Assembly: GCF_036785885.1 (NCBI RefSeq)
Contig: NC_092310.1
Location: 868,001 to 932,000 of the forward strand
Source: Coffea arabica
Lineage: Eukaryota > Streptophyta > Magnoliopsida > Gentianales > Rubiaceae
Reading direction: 5' to 3'
Length of the DNA: 64,000 nt
The position numbers and the translations under genes were made by a program. Position 1 is the first letter of the stretch; each line of letters begins with the position of its first letter. The notes below the pieces were generated by a model, which did no database searches, was not told the origin of the DNA, and was given only the letters and a program-made list of their open reading frames with translations. Shown here piece by piece: positions 33,411 through 45,137 of the stretch.

Positions 33411-33657
33411 GACCAGGGGCAGGAACGGTTGCAAGAGCAACCGTTTCTGAAGGTTACGTGCATTTTGTATACGGCGTAACTTTGTTTGCACATGGTGTAA
33501 TTTACTTTCAATAACGTGTAATTTTAGAATAAAATTTTGTGAATTCCATGCATGTTGTTAAAAATCAGGTACAAGATGAGATTTGAATTGTACAATTTTT
33601 TTTGACCAAATCTTGACCATGAACTGTCAGGAACGATTGCATCCTGCCCCTCTTCCA
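33411..33657. mobile_element. MULE-type MITE, family M, copy 1 (247 bp)
   Basis: Exact 9-bp target duplication ATATGTTTG at 33402-33410 and 33658-33666. Inverted ends contain AGGGGCAGGAACGG and (reverse complement) AGGGGCAGGATGCA. Internal TGACCATGAACTG and TTTGGTC motifs match, in reverse, the element at 37471. Confidence 0.8.
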
Positions 33658-33666
33658 ATATGTTTG

Positions 33667-34707
33667 CTGTGTTTTTAGCGCACGAAATGAAAGAGACAGC
33701 TCCAAACTAATATTTAGAAGTTTCCATGCATTCTAATGGATGACCCCACTTGGCCACCCACTATTATGATGATGATCGCATCAAATTAAGAAAGAATTGT
33801 ATGATTTGCCATTCACTACAGAAGTTGTGTTTTAGATAAGCCTAAAAATTAAGGGAGAGATATTATATGGTGAAGGAAACTAATACAAATGTACACTATG
33901 TAAATTGTAAGGTAGACAAAAAAAAGTACGAAATTATTTGTATTACAAACACTGCAAATCAATTAGTGCGTTGACTGAATAATTGTGAGTTGATAAATTT
34001 CGAGCACGATCGTATTTGGAGTGCCATTTTTCCCTAAAAAAATTTTACATTTTTGGTGAATACAGTTTATATTCATTTTTATATCAAATCATTACGGTAT
34101 ATCTTTCTATAAAAACTCTAGAAAATAACAATTCAAACGGGCTATTGAATGTAACTATGTGTAAGTCACACATTCATTCTCAAGTTTCAATTTGCAAGTT
34201 TTGATGGATAAATATAACGTTTCATGGGATTTAAATGACACATTTTCACTTTCTTTTCATTTCTGTCCATGTTTACAAAAAAAAAAAAAATTATTTTAAT
34301 TTTTCATCATTCCATTTCCTCCACTTGTGTCCATATAAAACTCTCAAACAAAAAGGATTTGTATCAATTTCTCTTCCTGATCTCCTTATCCTTGTTTTCA
34401 TCCATCCAAGCAGACTAGTAGTGAAAAGTAAGTTCATACATATATATGACACTCAAATAATGCACGACTCTGTTTGTTTAATCTAATGCACCATGCACGA
34501 CTAGTAGACCAATACTGTACAAATTAAAAAAAAAAAAAATTTCTAGTTTTAACCCAAGTGTCATTTCTTTCCGGTTTGTATGCAACCTGCCCAAGAAAGT
34601 GATAGCTCCATGTAGGGGTGTAATCAACATGAAAAGGGAACCTCCAATGTGTGGCTACCAACTCATTCAACAGATGTGCTTTAAAGTTTCAACACATTGA
34701 TGAGTAT
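33667..34707. other. Gene-free stretch
   Basis: No gene recognised. A MITE-like remnant near 34040-34145 (ATCAAATCATTACGGTATA, ACAATTCAAACGGGC) may be another family T relic. Confidence 0.35.
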
Positions 34708-34709
34708 TA

Positions 34710-35060
34710 CTCCTTCCGTTCCACTTTGATAGTTTTATTTTTCTTTTTCGTCTGTCCCAGATTGTAGTGCACTTTCCTATTAAGAAATGTAGTAATCTTT
34801 CAAATTGTCTAAAATACCCTTATTAAATATCTTGTTATTAATACATTATTATTAAATACTAACCCACTACATTGAATACATTAAGCTTTTCCAATACTAA
34901 CCCATTAGCTGTGACTGATATTAATTGGCACTCTTCGTGATTAGCATAAGGGTATTTTAGGAAATTATTAATCTAAATTTATGTTTCCAACCAAATTAAT
35001 TACACTTTCTTAATCTGTGTGGAAAAAAAAACCAAGACTAACAAAACGGGACGGAGGGAG
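34710..35060. mobile_element. Stowaway MITE, 351 bp
   Basis: Terminal inverted repeats CTCCTTCCGTTCCACTTTG and (reverse complement) CTCCCTCCGTCCCGTTTTG, flanked by TA on both sides (34708-34709, 35061-35062). This is the classic Stowaway (Tc1/mariner-related) structure. No coding capacity. Confidence 0.9.
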
Positions 35061-35267
35061 TATATGATAGTTTTTTTTTAATTAAAATCATATTTATCAC
35101 AAGGAGGAGTTTGGGAAAGGAGATGGTGAGGAGAGGGAACGCCTCCTGCTGCTATTTCTGTGAGGTACCTGTCTACTGCTACTATTCTTTAGCAGAATTG
35201 ATGTTGGTAGGGTTCGAATGCTGACCAACACCTTAGGGAGAAACTTAATTAGATCCAGTTTGGATTG

Positions 35268-35392
35268 CAATTTTCTGAAGTTTTTTGTAGAAAATGTACT
35301 ATAATAGTTTAATATATGTCAGGTAAAAAGATAATTGAAAAATGTATTTATAAAAAATATAAATTTTTTTTTGTGAAAAACGGTTTTCCAAA
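35268..35392. mobile_element. Tourist-like MITE, family T, copy 4
   Basis: AGTTTGGATTGCAATTTTC start, core ATAGTTTAATATATGTCAGG and AAGATAATTGAAAAATG, end TTCCAAACAAGATTAAG. Confidence 0.5.
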
Positions 35393-37416
35393 CAAGATTA
35401 AGTTTCCCTAGTGGCCACTCCACTGCATCCTAGTGGTTAAGTATTATATGGTTGCTAAGGAACAAGACAGATCTCGACCACAACCAACGCATTTGCTCAC
35501 GCCAGGCAGACAAAAATTCAAAATACAACATGAAAGAATACAAGTTAAACAAAGGGAAAAAAAAAAAAAAAAGAGGAAAGCGACAATAGAATTAAGAAAA
35601 GGTCCAAATCTGATTATCTAAGCAAAAAAGTTGTATGTATGTGGCGAAGTGTATCTTTTCAACCAGTTCAAAGGGAGGGTACCCAGATGTTCTTATTCTA
35701 TGGCCTCCAGATAATGTAAAATGACCACTTAATGGAGTTGAATTTAACCTAAGCAGCCATGCACAATCCAGTCTAATATTGAATTCAAACTTCTTTTCAA
35801 GTTGAACCAAAATAGCTGCTCCTTTTTAATACAAGAATGGTTCGTTCAATCAAGGGATGCTAAGGCCAGCAGCGACTTTTGGCAGTCCACATCTTCTTCT
35901 TTCATTCTTTTTCCCTAAAAAGCAAAAAAGTATAAAAGTTCAACGTCCGTTTTCCAAATTATTGGCTTTTTTTTTTTTTGATGGCAAATCAAAACCTTTC
36001 CGTTTTCAGATATTTGCTGACCATGTATAGAGATTTTTTTTTCCTTTCTTTTAGGACTTCTGAATTCTGTTCAACCCCTTCCCCTCCAAAAAAAAAAACA
36101 AAAGAAAATCAATCCCACTTTTTTCAACGTTCATGCCGGTAAAAGAGGAAAGAATGGTGATTATCCAGCCATCTATCTATAATAAAAGGACCATATTTTT
36201 TCTGCAAACAATTCTTACCACTTTTTAGGATTTCTGAACTCGAGTTCTATGCAATGTATACATGGAAAATTTTACTCATTTCGGCTAAACTAGGTATGAC
36301 TCATCCAACTAGTTTCAAGAAATCGTTCTCATGCCCATAAGCCACTAATTTGCAATATTTCATTGGAATACAATTGATTTCTTTTTTTTTTTTGTTCTTT
36401 AAGGATAATATTTATGTGGTCAAGTTCCAAGTGGCATATATATAAATCTTGAGTGTGAACATTGAGTCATTTGCTAATCATTACACTTCAAATACACCTT
36501 AAAAGCTGACATGTCCAATTTAATAAAAGTTGTAATTATTAATTAATAAAACCTAAGAAAGCATCGTTGGCTTCAAAAAAAGTTCATTGTAACGCGTTTC
36601 TATAAACAAAACAACAAAATTTTTTTTGTTGAAGTTTGAAACTCAAACCTAAGCATGTGTCTAAAGTAGTAGTAGTGTACCATGCTAGTACACATTTAAT
36701 ATGAATCTCACTTTAGAGTAGTATCAATTGATAATTAATTGGCCTTGTATTCCATGCAGATGGATATATAAACAAATTCATGATACAGCAACTTTTTGAC
36801 AAATCTAGGTTATTCAACCTTTTGTACAGCCGCAAATAGGTAAAGACCACTTGCTTTCCGCCAAAAAATAAAAAACCCTTTTGGTTGAAGGAATATTCAC
36901 AGATCTTGTTTAGTTTACTCCTGAAATAATTAAAATTGTAGACAAGTAAATGTAAATTCTTGCCACAAGACTCTAGCTGGCTTCAATGTGGTGCCCCTTA
37001 ATTTAGGCAAAGTCCTTAAATTGGATTAGCCATTGAGGTGACACACAATGACATAGGTAAACACTTCATTGAACTTTTCATCAATACTTAAGGTCAGAAA
37101 ATCATTAGGCTGGGTGGTGAAGTGAGAGGGATCGTAAATAAAAGATTCTGAATTTAAAACTTTCTACTTAAAAAAAATATTATGCCGTGCAAATTTAGAA
37201 TTTTGCTAAATCATGACATGGCTAATAGTTAAAATCCTACACCAAAAAACCCTATTTCATATATTGCTCCCCTCATATTATATATAACCAACGTGATGTC
37301 ATGTTAATTTGCCTTCTCACACAAGAGAATATTCACGAGTCCCTCCTTCTTAGTTTAAGAAATTTCATTAAAGATCCGCAGTTTTGCATAATTCCTCTGT
37401 ACTAATTTTCGGCCTC
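35393..37416. other. Gene-free stretch
   Basis: About 2 kb with only short spurious frames. No gene, no clear element ends. Confidence 0.35.
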
Positions 37417-37462
37417 TTGGTCTCGTTTGCACTAAATATTTGGTCTCGTTTGCACTAAATAT
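37417..37462 (+). repeat. Two-copy 23-bp tandem repeat
   Basis: TTGGTCTCGTTTGCACTAAA plus three bases occurs twice with a period of 23 bp, ending exactly where the MULE target duplication starts. Confidence 0.85.
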
Positions 37463-37470
37463 ATAGTCAC

Positions 37471-37706
37471 GGAAACGGGGCAGGAGCGGTCATCAGCTGT
37501 TAATGACCATGATTTGGTCTCAACAAATTATGCGGTTCAGATCACAAGTTATACATCAATTTTCACACCATGTGTGGGATCCACAAAATTTTGTACTAAA
37601 GTTACACGTTGTACAAACAAAGTTACATCGTATGCAATCAAAGTTACGCGCTATTGAAAATGGCCAAAACCGTTGAAGAGATGCAACCGTCCGTGCTCCT
37701 TGTCCG
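37471..37706. mobile_element. MULE-type MITE, family M, copy 2 (236 bp)
   Basis: Exact 9-bp target duplication TATAGTCAC at 37462-37470 and 37707-37715. Ends GGAAACGGGGCAGGAGCGG and (reverse complement) CGGACAAGGAGCACGG. The interior is collinear with copy 1 in reverse orientation (ATGACCATGATTTGGTC). Confidence 0.8.
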
Positions 37707-37715
37707 TATAGTCAC

Positions 37716-38804
37716 CTGCCTGGCGCCTGCAGCTGCAACTCTGCAAAGTCAAACCAACAAAAACCGGGCGTTTTTGAGGCCTGCAATGTCTCTTAATTTC
37801 CACAGGCCGAGAAATCAAGAATCAAGAGAATAGAATAAATGTTTGAAGCCCCCAAAAACAAAAAACAAAAAAAAATTAAAGAAATCGAAGAAAATCAGAC
37901 ATTGTGTGATTACATCGTCATGTCCAACTGTCACATTTCAGATCTCCATGCAATAAGCTGCAAAACCAACCAACTTTTTTTGGGGTACTTTGTACTGTAC
38001 GGCCCAGTGATTAGTCTCATTATAGTCCACGTGTCATCAGGGTTTCCGACCACGTTGCCATGTTGGTTGTGAGAGGGACAATTTCTTCCAATATTTTGGG
38101 CATTGGACAACTCTACCTCTTCGTACATTCACGTTGTTGGTTCCTAACATTAGCTGCCTTTGACGTAATCTTTACATAGATTCAGCTCACGAAAATTATT
38201 ATTAGAGATTAAATGCTTCTGCGATATGTTCCTAATTGATTTGCCAGGAAATTAAACAACAGGTATTATGATCCTCTTAAGATATGCCAGACTAGCAAAT
38301 TTTTGGATAGCAAAACTTGATTGATTTAGTTAAATGTATGTATGTATAACTAATAGGATTAATTTTCTATGTACTGATAGTATGTACACTTTCTAGAAAA
38401 AGTGTCAAAAGTGGGAACTTAAAAAAGCATTATTGGGAACTAAAAATAGCTAGGTGTTTTAGGTAAATGAATCTGGAGCAGAAGCAGCAGCAGCTATTCA
38501 TCAAAACGCGGTTCGATCGTCGCATGTCTGCAGTTGTAGTTGGCCTTTCACCGACGAGAGTGTGCAGGCATGAGCCAGCTAATAAGAAAGATAGGTATCT
38601 TGCACCTTGATTCTGCTACTGGATTTTAGTATAGTATTGCTGAAGTTGGGACTTGGGGAGTTGAAGAGTAATGAGTACTAGAACGACCAACCAACCAACC
38701 AAAGTCAGAGACATCAGTCTCCACTTTCCTTTTTCCTCCCACAATTGTCTACATAGACATTGACTTTGGTGGATCAAATTATTCTGCCTGACTCGCACCT
38801 TACC
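37716..38804. other. Gene-free stretch
   Basis: No gene recognised. It contains short GCAG and CCAA repeats only. Confidence 0.35.
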
Positions 38805-38933
38805 ACTTAATTGTGGCTGTTTCGGACCGATTTTTCGTCAGTTAGGTCCTCCTCCCCCTCTCCTTCCCCCTCCCCTAGATTAGATTAGAATAGGTTATAC
38901 TAATATTATCGTTGCGATAAAAAAAAAAGATGA
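38805..38933 (+). mobile_element. Non-LTR (SINE-like) element, copy 2
   Basis: ACCACTTAATTGTGGCTG, a CT-rich stretch, TAGATTAGATTAGAATAGG and the tail ATTATCGTTGCGATAAAAAA match the element at 95-295 in the opposite orientation. The target duplication was not resolved. Confidence 0.55.
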
Positions 38934-39662
38934 AATTCTTCTACCATTTTAGTACAACTACCTAGTTCCTACCATTTTTTCTGTCAATTTTGTCTGCCCC
39001 AAAAAGGACAGGAGGAATTATACTTCTTTGTATTTTTGTTCAAAGGAAGGAAAAATTAAGACAATTGAACGGAGAGAGAGAGAGAGGGAGAGAGTACAAC
39101 TTGGAATTAGTAAAACTTTAGTGATGTTCTTTAATTTATGCCAAATGTCAAAACTTGCACTTGATGCACTCTTCATCAAATCCTAAAACGCGGAAGGTGA
39201 ATTTTACATTTTAGACTTCACAATTTGTACTCTTGGGCTTGGACAAGAAAATCTTGTCAGAATCTTGTTCACTTCTGAAGCTTTTTGCAAGTAGAGTTTG
39301 ATTCGGTCGGATTATCAATTGGTTTCCTCTGTGTGTTTAATTATGTTTTGGTTTGTAATTGATTTAAAAATAATTTTGCCATTACAGTCTAATTAATTCA
39401 TGTAGTTTTATGTCTATATTAAGGTCTTAACCAACTTATGAACCAAACCCAACTTTCCCTCGACTGGACTCCTCTGGACTCAACTTAATTTTAATATAGT
39501 TAACGCACCCTAAACGTCAATTACTTTATTCACGTTAGAAGTACGTAATCCATCATTATCAATAAAATTTTCTGCCTAAAAAATAAAAGAAAACTAAAGC
39601 TGCTTTGATTCCATCAGCTTAGCGTGCAGAGACATCTTTGAAGCTTATTTTCTGTCAACTTA

Positions 39663-39952
39663 GGCTGTTCTGTTTGATAATCCAGTTCAGCATTTAAAAT
39701 TAATGAATTCAGATTTTAACATATTCAGATCGTTTGATAATGAAAAATTAAACATCTGAATTAGTTAAGTAACACTGAATTTTCTAGGCAAAACTTGCTT
39801 TCAAAATTAAATGATAAACTATTCACTTATCACTGAATGTAATATGCACTCAAATGTATTAGATTTAATATTTAACATTTCAATAACTTAATGAATTCAT
39901 ATTTCAGATTTTAAATTTCAATTTTTAGATTTCAATTTTATCAAACGCACCC
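39663..39952. mobile_element. PIF/Harbinger (Tourist) MITE, 290 bp
   Basis: Inverted ends GGCTGTTCTGTTTGATAA and (reverse complement) GGGTGCGTTTGATAAAA, flanked by TTA on both sides (39660-39662, 39953-39955), the 3-bp duplication of PIF/Harbinger elements. Confidence 0.7.
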
Positions 39953-40413
39953 TTAATGCGAATCCCTAATTTCCAAAAATTTACGTCATAGTAATAAAAG
40001 TGGGCATTTGAGTTAGCTTCATGCATGAACTAGAACAACAACATTTCGAGGGACCCAAGCCTCCAGCGTAGCCATGACCAATAACAATCAAGAATGAAAT
40101 CTTACAACTCTTTTACCAGAGTAGAGTCAACATCATCCTCCTATTCCTATATATATACACATATATATGAGAGATATATGGCCCCATGACACCAAAATTT
40201 CTATGTAAGGTGGAAAATAAGGCACTAAATAACGCTAAGTTATTACCAGTGTTAATGCTCACGCGTGACGACCATCCTATTCCCAAATTCCTGTCAAACT
40301 AGAAAAAAAAAAAAGTGCAGCATTTATCTTTGATTGGTCGGTCTACACAAGGGCCCCGTTGACCTTTTCGATCCCATATCCTAATTCTCATCTCTCAGTC
40401 ACACGAAGGAAGG

Positions 40414-40414
<1 letters not shown>

Positions 40415-40449
<35 letters not shown>
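40415..40449. repeat. (AC)n microsatellite
   Basis: About 17 uninterrupted AC units. Confidence 0.95.
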
Positions 40450-40451
<2 letters not shown>

Positions 40452-40939
40452 GAGAAAGGTGTAGGGTGTTGACTGGGACAGACGTAAATAAATCTTGTCA
40501 AACAAGTATGAAACATATAGTAGTAGTATTAATTAGTCCAAATACACCAAAGCAGAAGCAAAGGGGAGCTTGTCGGTTAAGCAATTCTTGGTCAATGCAA
40601 ATACCTCCAATTGACAGACTTCAGAAATTTGACAATATTTTCTTTGCAAGAAAGCAGAAACTGTCAAGGTTCTTGACGTCAAAAGTTTTTTTTTCACACT
40701 CTTTTACTTTTTGCTACTTGCTGTTTTCGCCTTTTTTTTGGCGGTGTTGCTTCCCGACGCGACGCGTTTTCCAGGTTGGGATTGGGTAGAGGCCCAGAGA
40801 GCCAGCCCTCCAAGGTAACAAGACCCAAATTCCGTAAATTTGTCGGATGTCATAGCGCCAGGCCTGCTAGAGTATTTACTTGTATTTATTGAAGGAGTAA
40901 TTACATCCAAGAAATTTCTTGCCTGTATTTTTCGTCCAA

Positions 40940-41163
40940 AATTTTCTGAAATATTCAAAGTAGTTTAGTTTACACCGAATTCGCAATAGTTTAATTGAAT
41001 CCATCCCCATTTCCCCTTTCCCTCCCTCCCCCACAAAAAAGCTTAAAATATTTTGTTGAATTTTCTGAAATATTTTTGAACGCAGTTTAACTTCCACCGA
41101 GTTTTCAATAGTTTAATTGGATCCATCCCCATGTCCATCCCTCCCCCAAAAAAAGCTTCAAAA
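40940..41163. repeat. Two-copy tandem duplication, period about 119 bp
   Basis: AATTTTCTGAAATATT, CAATAGTTTAATTG, ATCCATCCCCAT and CTCCC-AAAAAAGCTT occur twice in order, starting at 40940 and 41059. Confidence 0.8.
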
Positions 41164-41166
41164 ACT

Positions 41167-41355
41167 TTATCGATAGGGTTTGTTTAGATATCTCATTTTT
41201 TCAAATAATATTTCGCTTTCATCGTAAACATATTTTTAAACCTACTTTTATATTCTCAATCACCTTTTTATCTCATATACATCACATCATAAAAAATGTT
41301 ACAATAATTATTCTAAATAATATCTCAAATAATCTCCTATCTAAACACATTTTGA
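41167..41355. mobile_element. Tourist-like MITE, family T, copy 5 (reverse)
   Basis: GGGTTTGTTTAGATATCTC start, reversed core TCAATCACCTTTTTATCTCA and ATACATCACATC, end TATCTAAACACATTTTG. Confidence 0.45.
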
Positions 41356-41444
41356 TACTATTATTTAGTGGTGAACATATTTCCTAGAATTCTATTAAAG
41401 TACCTTGTTCAGCAATACAGAAAACTAGCACTCAGATACATATA

Positions 41445-41645
41445 AGCACAAGCACTAGTAATATAAATATAAATATATATATATAAGCACTATATATGTA
41501 ATATATATATATAAGCACTATATAATATATATATAATAAGCACTATATATGTAATATATATATAAGCACTATATATGTAATATATACATATATATATATA
41601 TAAGCACAAGCACTAGTAATATATATATGTATATATATATTTATA
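41445..41645. repeat. AT-rich minisatellite with AAGCACTATATATG units
   Basis: ATAAGCAC followed by TATATATGTAATATATATA-type runs, repeated about six times with variable TA length. The outer units both carry AAGCACAAGCACTAGTAATA. Confidence 0.85.
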
Positions 41646-41748
41646 TCAATACCAGCCTTAGCAAATACTCTAATTTTATACTTCAAATACTCATTTCTTG
41701 ACTTGATGCTACTAGTCTACACTCTACACAGGCCCAAAGTTACCCTCA

Positions 41749-42288
41749 TTGCAATTTACTCATGTCCCAATGCCACCCACCGCTCCAAACTCCAAACAAT
41801 TTGCTCCCTATTTTAGTGCCTCCACGAGCATCATGCCAATTATCCTTCCCAGTTGCTTCTTCCCTAGTTTTAAAGTTTGGTATTCCCTTCCCCACTCTGT
41901 TCTATCATTAGGTTGTCAAGGAATACTTAATTTAATAAAACGTTTAACGCAGCAAATCTCATTTGCAAATACGAAGATGACACATACAACCACTCTCCCT
42001 TTTTCGAACTCTTGGCATCGGATAAGGATTAAGGCTGGATTTAACAACTTGCCATGTGAGGTTCAATGTCTAATCACCAAACCTAATCAGCTTTTTCAAG
42101 TAGGTTTAAGAAACCACATGTTTTCCACTCCTGTTTCAGTAAAAGTCAATGGCATTGGAGTCTCCTCATGCGGACATTTCCATAGCTGGAAAAATTCTGC
42201 AAGTTGCTCCCCCACAAGAAGCTCTCCCATGAATAGGATGCTGAGGAGTTTGACTTTAAGCAAATTCTCATGGATGCCTCATTTTTGA
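41749..42288 (+). other. Unassigned 179-codon open frame
   Basis: Longest unexplained frame between the genes. It is Ser/Pro-rich at the start, with WHRIRIKAGFNNLPCEVQCL and SSCGHFHSWKNS further on. The minus strand also has long open stretches here. I do not recognise the product and see no promoter or splice context. It may be a gene relic or a transposon piece rather than a gene. Confidence 0.2.
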
Positions 42289-44710
42289 CACCCTGTAGAC
42301 TTCTAATACCACAGAGTCAAAGCAGTGTGCTGAACCAGTAGTCAACCACCAAGTACAAATCAATAGATTTTAAGCACTGGATTAACTCAAGAAACTGCTC
42401 CTGTACTGACAGCTACAATTCAACATGTACATCCCATTCAACATGGACTATACATGTACATATTTATATGTATACAAACATGTAAACACACTAAAAAATA
42501 GGGAGCAACCCTGTAAAAGTTATGCACCGAATACTTGTGATTTTGCTAAAGGTGTATGTGCACTTCAACTTTCTTTAAGGTTTTCTATCATACAGTCAAA
42601 GCCTAGGTGATGATTTGTTTAAAAAGGTGCAAAAGCCAGGATGGCTCTGGGGATATTATAAAAAGAACAATTTGTACTAGTGTCCAAGCTATTATGCAGG
42701 GATAGGTTAGTGTAAGCCAATCTGGTTAGGAAGAAAACCACCTGCGCCTGCCAAATTCATAAACCACCCATACCATAATGCTTGTTTACTTCATTATTAA
42801 ACATGAATTGATCAACTAGGGGGGTTAGACTAAAAGAAATGGCAACTACAGATCTTCTTGATTCCTATGGATCAGCTTTTTAGCACCTGCTACCCTGTCA
42901 GTGCATGGAAATATGTTCTTCCACATCTTGATTTCTACTGGCATTATCAGGAAATGGCTGTTATGGGCTTATTCAGCACAAGAGATTAGAGAAATTGCTG
43001 GGAAGGAGCCTTGACAGCAGAGCACTGATTGGACTATTTAAGCCTACTACCACATAGCTCGTATTGGCAAATAAACTCCAAAATATGTAATGTAGCCAAA
43101 TGATACAGCATCCTCTACTTGGAACAAAAAATGCAACAATGGCACAGGAAACCGGTTAGGGACTGCATTTTTTTTTCGTCAAGATGATAGATACCATGCC
43201 ACAACTACTCCTACTCTACACTAGGAGGAAGGGAAGGGACCTAAACAGGTCAAGGGGAACCCGCTTAGGGACTACATGACTACACAGAATAGGTAGGAAA
43301 TTCACATTTGAGTAGAGACATTAATAATCCAAATCAAACCTACTCAACAAACCAGCATCTGCACCAAATGAACAACTTGCCTAATGGATTGCATATTCAA
43401 AAGAACTTCTATTTGCCTCATAAGATGAGACTAGTTATGAGGATTGCCTGAAGAATGCTATAAAGAAAATTGATAATGCTCCCCCAAAAAAAAAAAGTAT
43501 CAAGGAGAAACCATTTTGGCAAATCAGTTGAACCTTTGAAGATTTGCAACAGCTTGCATTAAGATATAACATGTTCAACGAATAGGTGGTCCTTCCGGAA
43601 ATGTTCGTCCCCCCTCCACACAAAAAAAAAAAAAACTTGGTCACTTTTACTCTGTCATTAGTTTGTAATCTCCAGGTCCAGGGTATGATGCCTTAGAGGT
43701 TGACAGTTACAAGTCATTTTATCATTCCTTTGGGTCTCTCAATTTCCACTTTTATTGGCTTCATTTCTTAAGCTTATTATTTCCTGCAGGAGTTCCACTA
43801 CCGTTAGCATCCCTTTTAGTATTCCTTCAGTTAATCTCTCATTGTTTTTGCACACTATACAACATATATTAACAAGCACTAGTGGGTGGAAAATTTGCAT
43901 CCTTTACATCTAAAGTCTAAACTAAACTCACCCAGCTCAGAAAATCAAATCTTCTAACACAAAACTCCGCAGAAAGAGATAGACTTCATTATCCCCTTTT
44001 AGACATCAAAAAAATGGGAAAAGACAAGTACAGGAGTGGCAGAGAGCATGAGCTATTAAATAGCCATATGTCAAGAGCAACTGTTCTATTTTTCGACAAG
44101 TTTGCTCACAATAGCATTTTGGTTTCGAAGGGTTGTCTTGGAACATTTTGCGTCGCTCTTTTTCCATCAACATTTTGGTAGATTCCCTAAATGCAGATGG
44201 AGAAACCAAGGTAAAGAAATAAAAATGGCATTATCAGCACAAGCCAATATAAAGAAAGGACAAAGATGTCATCAGCCCACAGGCTACAGCATCCTTATGC
44301 TTCCTGACTAATTGTTTGTAACAGATACTATTGATGAACAATTCATGCCAGACACTACAGATTTAATTCTTGGGAATTCGTGGAAGAAAGATGGCACAAA
44401 AAGGACCAAAAGACAGGCACATCTGGAGGAGGCATATCCATAAACTCGAACATTAAGATCCTCAGTCATCATATCATCATATTCATCTGTTCTCTACAAT
44501 CATATTTCACACTAAACAGCAAGTTTATTATAATAATCCTGCAGACAAACCAATAACAAATCCCTAGTTAAGATCATTTCCAGATTGAAAAAAGTTTAGT
44601 ACTGTGACCTTTGGTGGAAGTATTTTGTTCAAACCACAATCATATATATCAACTCGCTTCTCTTCCACCAATCTCAGATTGTAGATTACCTTTCAATAAA
44701 TACATCTAGA
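42289..44710. other. Gene-free stretch downstream of TAF7
   Basis: Apart from the SINE-like copy at 43166-43340, nothing is recognised. A minus-strand segment at 44006-44187 (STKMLMEKERRKMFQD, KPKCYCEQTCRKIEQ) after an acceptor-like CATTTAG looks exon-like but cannot be assigned. Confidence 0.3.
43166..43340 (-). mobile_element. Second copy of the SINE-like family
   Basis: A T-rich start, then CTACTCCTACTCTACACTAG, an AGGGAGG..AAC stretch, GGGACTACATGACTAC and CACATTTGAGTAGAG, parallel to the element at 10012-10217. Exact ends were not determined. Confidence 0.45.
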
Positions 44711-44835
44711 ACTATGGGGTCTGAAGTTTGGAGTCCCTAATCTGTATATTGTGTAACTTGAAATGAATTTATGAATGGTGCATGCATATACACTATGGGG
44801 TCTGAAGTTGGAGTCCCTAATCTGTATATTGTGTA
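44711..44835 (+). repeat. Two-copy 44-bp direct repeat
   Basis: ACTATGGGGTCTGAAG, GGAGTCCCTAATCTGTATAT and TGTGTA occur at 44711-44755 and 44792-44835, 81 bp apart, in the downstream flank of TAF7. Confidence 0.85.
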
Positions 44836-45137
44836 CTCCCAGAAACCAAACTATCAATTACTACAAAGATTGCCCGCTCATTAAATCTAATTAGTGTATT
44901 GATATATACAACCTATCCAATGTTTGAAATACCACAGAAATGTTGAATCTCAAGTAGGCTATCAATACCACAAGATCCAAACAGGGCACACACATAAAAC
45001 TACTAAACTTCCTTTAACTATAAACCCTTAGACATAAAGTTTTGATGATGAACCATGACCTTACAAGTTCAATTTGCAAATAGTTGGTCTAACCACCAAG
45101 CAGAACCAGATACTCAAGTTTAAATAAAGGACCTCCA

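Noticed and set aside
35205..35235. GGTTCGAATGC motif as tRNA T-arm
   Set aside because: No matching acceptor stem or anticodon arm in the preceding 70 bases.
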